From contig JAJRSJ010000022.1 of NCBI GenBank assembly GCA_024278855.1, positions 1 to 64,000 of the forward strand: a stretch of 64,000 bases of DNA, in the 5' to 3' direction. The position numbers were made by a program, and so were the translations under genes. Origin of the DNA: Alphaproteobacteria bacterium. GTDB taxonomy: Bacteria; Pseudomonadota; Alphaproteobacteria; Caulobacterales; Maricaulaceae. How positions within the stretch are numbered: position 1 is the first letter of the stretch; each line of letters opens with the position of its first letter. The notes under the pieces were generated by a model. That model ran no database searches, was not told where the DNA came from, and saw only the letters and a list, made by a program, of their open reading frames with translations. Of this stretch, positions 61,367 to 64,000 are shown in pieces.

Positions 61367-62377
61367 ATGAACGATAATGCCGCAACTGGCGAAAAAATTA
61401 ATCAACAGGCCCGCGCCTGGTATGTTCGCTTGGGCAGTGAACAGGCCGGCGCAGATGATTGGCACGACTTTACTGTCTGGCTAGAAGCCGACCCCAAGCA
61501 CATAGATGCCTATGACCGCGTAGAGCTTGCCCTTTTAGACATTTCCCCTCAAGAAACCAAGAGCGGCGTGCTAAACAACCCGGTCGGAAAGCCCGAAGAA
61601 AACCCTTCAGATAAAATTATTGTCTTACAAGAAAAACGCCGCTTGTTAAAACCAATCCCGCGTTCATATCTGGCGGGCATAGCTGCGACTTTTATCGCGG
61701 CTCTGGCCCTGCTCTTTTCTGCGAATATTTTCCAATCTCCCGCAAACATTCAACATTACGCGACCAATATTGGCGAATATGAGAACATTGTTTTATCCGA
61801 TGGTACGCGGATCAATCTCAACACCAATACAAAGCTGAGTGTGCAAATGGGCAAGAAAATCCGGGCCGTGACCCTGTATAGCGGCGAAGCATATTTCGAT
61901 ATTGCCCAAGACACAAAGCGCGGTTTTATCGTCAATGTCAAAGACACAATAATCACGGATATAGGCACGGCTTTCTCCGTCAACTTTTATGAGAGCACTT
62001 TGTCTGTCTCAGTTGCCCACGGCATTGTCGACATGCAGTCTCCAGTGCAAAAAGTCCGCTTAACCAAAGGGCAAAAAGCGGTTCGTTTAAGCGGGGCCAA
62101 AACAATGACAATTGCGTCTGTGGAAATTGACAATATATCCACATGGCGCGACGGGGTGTTGGTGTTTGAAAACGCACCTTTGTCCAGCATTGTCCCCGAG
62201 CTGAACCGCTATTTCAAAACATCAATTGTCCTCATGGACGAACAGACTGCGGCCTTGACCTTTTCAGGCGTTTTGAACATAAGTGATCAAGATAAAATGA
62301 TCAATTCCATTGAGGCACTTTTGCCAGTACGGGTAATGGATGACGGCAGACAAATATTACTTTCTGGCAAGCAGTAA
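61367..62377 (+). CDS. FecR-type transmembrane anti-sigma factor/sensor
   Basis: 336 residues. An N-terminal DUF4880-type cytoplasmic part (about 8-50: QARAWYVRLGSEQAGADDWH) binds the sigma factor. One membrane helix lies at about 100-122. The periplasmic FecR domain (about 130-225) holds IVLSDGTRINLNTNTKLSVQ and YSGEAYFDIAQDTKRGF, and the C-terminal DUF4974-like part (about 255-330) contacts the receptor STN domain. Gap to the sigma gene is 99 bases, to the receptor 6. Confidence 0.93.
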   Translation: MNDNAATGEKINQQARAWYVRLGSEQAGADDWHDFTVWLEADPKHIDAYDRVELALLDISPQETKSGVLNNPVGKPEENPSDKIIVLQEKRRLLKPIPRSYLAGIAATFIAALALLFSANIFQSPANIQHYATNIGEYENIVLSDGTRINLNTNTKLSVQMGKKIRAVTLYSGEAYFDIAQDTKRGFIVNVKDTIITDIGTAFSVNFYESTLSVSVAHGIVDMQSPVQKVRLTKGQKAVRLSGAKTMTIASVEIDNISTWRDGVLVFENAPLSSIVPELNRYFKTSIVLMDEQTAALTFSGVLNISDQDKMINSIEALLPVRVMDDGRQILLSGKQ

Positions 62378-62383
62378 ACGTCT

Positions 62384-64000
62384 ATGGCGAGGCTTAGTGT
62401 GGAAAAATCCAAATCTGGACACCAGTGGAAAATGGCATTTACCCCAAAAGCTATTGTTTTGGCAGGTATTGCTTTGGCCTGCTCTATGCCCGCCCATGCT
62501 TCGCAAGCTATACCCATAAACCTGCCGGCCCAATCCCTTGACCGCGACATTCGGGATTTAGCCAGGCAAGCAGGCATCACCATTAGTTATTCGCGCCGCG
62601 CCTTGAAAAAATATGACGGCGAGGCAATTTTGGGTTCCTATACACCGCGCGAAACCTTGGACATATTGCTCAAAGATACAAATTATGATTTCAAATTTGT
62701 CAATGAGACCACGGTCCGCATTTTTAAACGAATACCCAACGCGCAAAGCCCCAAACCTTATGGTGACAGCTCTCCAACCCGGCCCAACACTGATAAGCTA
62801 GCGCCAAAAAACCCCGGGCTCAACCAACCCACTGCCAAGACCAAAGACGAAATTATTGTCACCGCCAACAAGCGCAAACGTTTCGATATCCTGCAATCCG
62901 CCCCCTATAGCGCAAGTGTTATTACAGCAAAGCAGCTCAAAACCTTGGGCGTAGCTGACACCCCGTCCCTGTCCCTGCACATAGCGGGTGTGGAAATGAC
63001 CAATCTTGGTTTAAACCGCAATAAAATGTCAATTCGCGGCATATCGGACGGTGCTTTCAATGGGCGGGTTCAATCTACGGTCGGCGTGTATTTTAATGAT
63101 AGCCCCATCAATTATAATTCGCCTTATCCGGAAATACCCCTGCTTGATATTGAGAGCATTGAGATTCTGCGCGGCCCCCAAGGCTCCCTCTACGGGACGG
63201 GCTCCATTGGTGGTATTTTCAAAATAACGCCCAATCCGGTTGATCTGCGAAAGACCGAAGCCTGGTTGCAGGCCGGCCTGTCTGCAACACACGACGGTGG
63301 GCGTAATACTGAGCTTATGGCCATGGTCAATGTACCAATTCTCAAAGACAGTCTCGGCCTACGCGCCGTGGGGTATAAGATCAATAGCAGTGGGTATATT
63401 GACGATATTCGCTTGAACGTAGACAACATTAATGCCGCCAGAAACATGGGCGGGCGCTTGAGTGCAAATTGGCAAATCACGCCTGACTGGAGCGTTGTGG
63501 CCGGGGGTACCTATCAAGATGTACAAGCTGACGATACCCAATATGCGTTGGCAAATCTCCCGCGTCTGCAAAGAGAGAACTATGTCGCCGAGCCCCATTC
63601 CGATAATTTGCTACATACGCATTTTAATGTTGTCGGGGATTTTCAATGGGGGACATTAAAATCAACTTCATCTCGCATCAAACGCGATATCACCCATCAA
63701 TTTGATGCCTCCCTTTCACTGCCGCAAAACCTGAACCGCCCCGTTGAGCCTGCTAGTTTTACTGAAAGTAGAAACATCGATTTTCTATCTCACGAAACCA
63801 CGCTTAATATTGATTTAAATGACTGGATAGATATTTTGGCGGGCGTATTTGTTACCCATGCCAATAGTAATTACCAGTCCGAATACAAAATAATTGGCGC
63901 GGCTAGCAACCAAAATTCCGAAGTTTTTTATAGTGAGGTTAGAAATGATATTTCAACCCAATTTGGCGGCTTTGGCGAGATGGACTTCAAACTATCTGAT
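62384..64000 (+). CDS. TonB-dependent receptor with STN signalling domain (C-terminus outside window)
   Basis: 539 codons are visible from the ATG at 62384, 6 bases after the fecR stop; the frame is still open at the window edge. A signal sequence ends near MPAHASQA. The STN domain follows (about 42-115: INLPAQSLDRDIRDLARQAG, ILGSYTPRETLDILLKDTNY), then a linker and the TonB box DEIIVTA at about 155-161. The plug domain includes IESIEILRGPQGSLYGTGSI, and barrel strands begin near 300. With the ECF sigma factor and FecR it forms a cell-surface signalling system that senses its ligand outside the cell. The ligand (siderophore, heme, glycan) cannot be told. Confidence 0.92.
   Translation, partial: MARLSVEKSKSGHQWKMAFTPKAIVLAGIALACSMPAHASQAIPINLPAQSLDRDIRDLARQAGITISYSRRALKKYDGEAILGSYTPRETLDILLKDTNYDFKFVNETTVRIFKRIPNAQSPKPYGDSSPTRPNTDKLAPKNPGLNQPTAKTKDEIIVTANKRKRFDILQSAPYSASVITAKQLKTLGVADTPSLSLHIAGVEMTNLGLNRNKMSIRGISDGAFNGRVQSTVGVYFNDSPINYNSPYPEIPLLDIESIEILRGPQGSLYGTGSIGGIFKITPNPVDLRKTEAWLQAGLSATHDGGRNTELMAMVNVPILKDSLGLRAVGYKINSSGYIDDIRLNVDNINAARNMGGRLSANWQITPDWSVVAGGTYQDVQADDTQYALANLPRLQRENYVAEPHSDNLLHTHFNVVGDFQWGTLKSTSSRIKRDITHQFDASLSLPQNLNRPVEPASFTESRNIDFLSHETTLNIDLNDWIDILAGVFVTHANSNYQSEYKIIGAASNQNSEVFYSEVRNDISTQFGGFGEMDFKLSD

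Noticed and set aside
1-64000. tRNA or rRNA genes
   Set aside because: I looked for T-loop-like GGTTCNANTCC and cloverleaf patterns on both strands and found none convincing.

Overview
The window looks like chromosomal DNA of a marine-type alphaproteobacterium with moderate GC, probably close to the Caulobacterales/Hyphomonadales/Maricaulales. The evidence is the gene order rpsB-tsf-pyrH-frr-uppS-cdsA-dxr-rseP-bamA-ompH-lpxD-fabZ-lpxA-lpxI-lpxB, the use of LpxI rather than LpxH, a ScfR-type regulator beside the glyoxylate genes, and a CC0125/CC1285-type lipoprotein. The taxonomic placement is inference. No tRNA, rRNA, CRISPR array, IS element or prophage was recognised.

Layout. 1-5.7 kb: a tandem duplication of a DUF1800 lipoprotein plus DUF1501 exported-protein pair; the fourth gene runs off the left edge. 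5.8-10.8 kb: a ScfR-family regulator divergent from aceB-aceA (glyoxylate shunt), with a repeated operator-like motif between them and an intrinsic terminator after aceA. 10.8-13.5 kb: an accessory strip with an unassigned strand-biased stretch, a small GIY-YIG nuclease gene cut short by a stop, an AT-rich PLD-type nuclease gene and two inverted pairs of a palindromic repeat. 13.6-18.6 kb: comEC, divergent from gltX-gltA. 18.9-37.8 kb: a long minus-strand block (a 30-residue membrane peptide, dnaE, rpsB ... lpxB) covering replication, translation, isoprenoid, phospholipid and lipid A synthesis and outer membrane assembly; its ompH carries an in-frame TGA. 37.9-45.1 kb: small membrane proteins, a dienelactone hydrolase, an RRM protein, a second GIY-YIG gene inside the same repeat family, an orphan gene, CoA-transferase subunits, a TPR protein and a fatty acid hydroxylase-type enzyme. 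45.2-55.7 kb: envelope lipoproteins, S1/P1 nuclease, pyruvate kinase, a transporter, a serine hydrolase with tandem repeats, a frameshifted metallo-beta-lactamase-fold lipoprotein and a LysE exporter. 55.8-60.5 kb: a surface-polymer-type group (membrane protein, flippase with an in-frame TAG, ATP-grasp, GNAT). 60.7-64 kb: an ECF sigma factor, FecR anti-sigma factor and STN-containing TonB receptor, a cell-surface signalling set that runs off the right edge.

How the genes work together. ScfR, aceB and aceA support growth on acetate or short-chain fatty acids, joined by citrate synthase and the 3-oxoacid CoA-transferase. The long minus-strand block is an envelope and growth operon. The most unusual points are the two GIY-YIG genes, each next to REPIN-like inverted palindromes; the DUF1800/DUF1501 duplication; a hidden 30-residue peptide gene before dnaE; an HhH domain fused to ribosomal protein S2; and four reading frames broken by TAA, TGA, TAG and a one-base slip.
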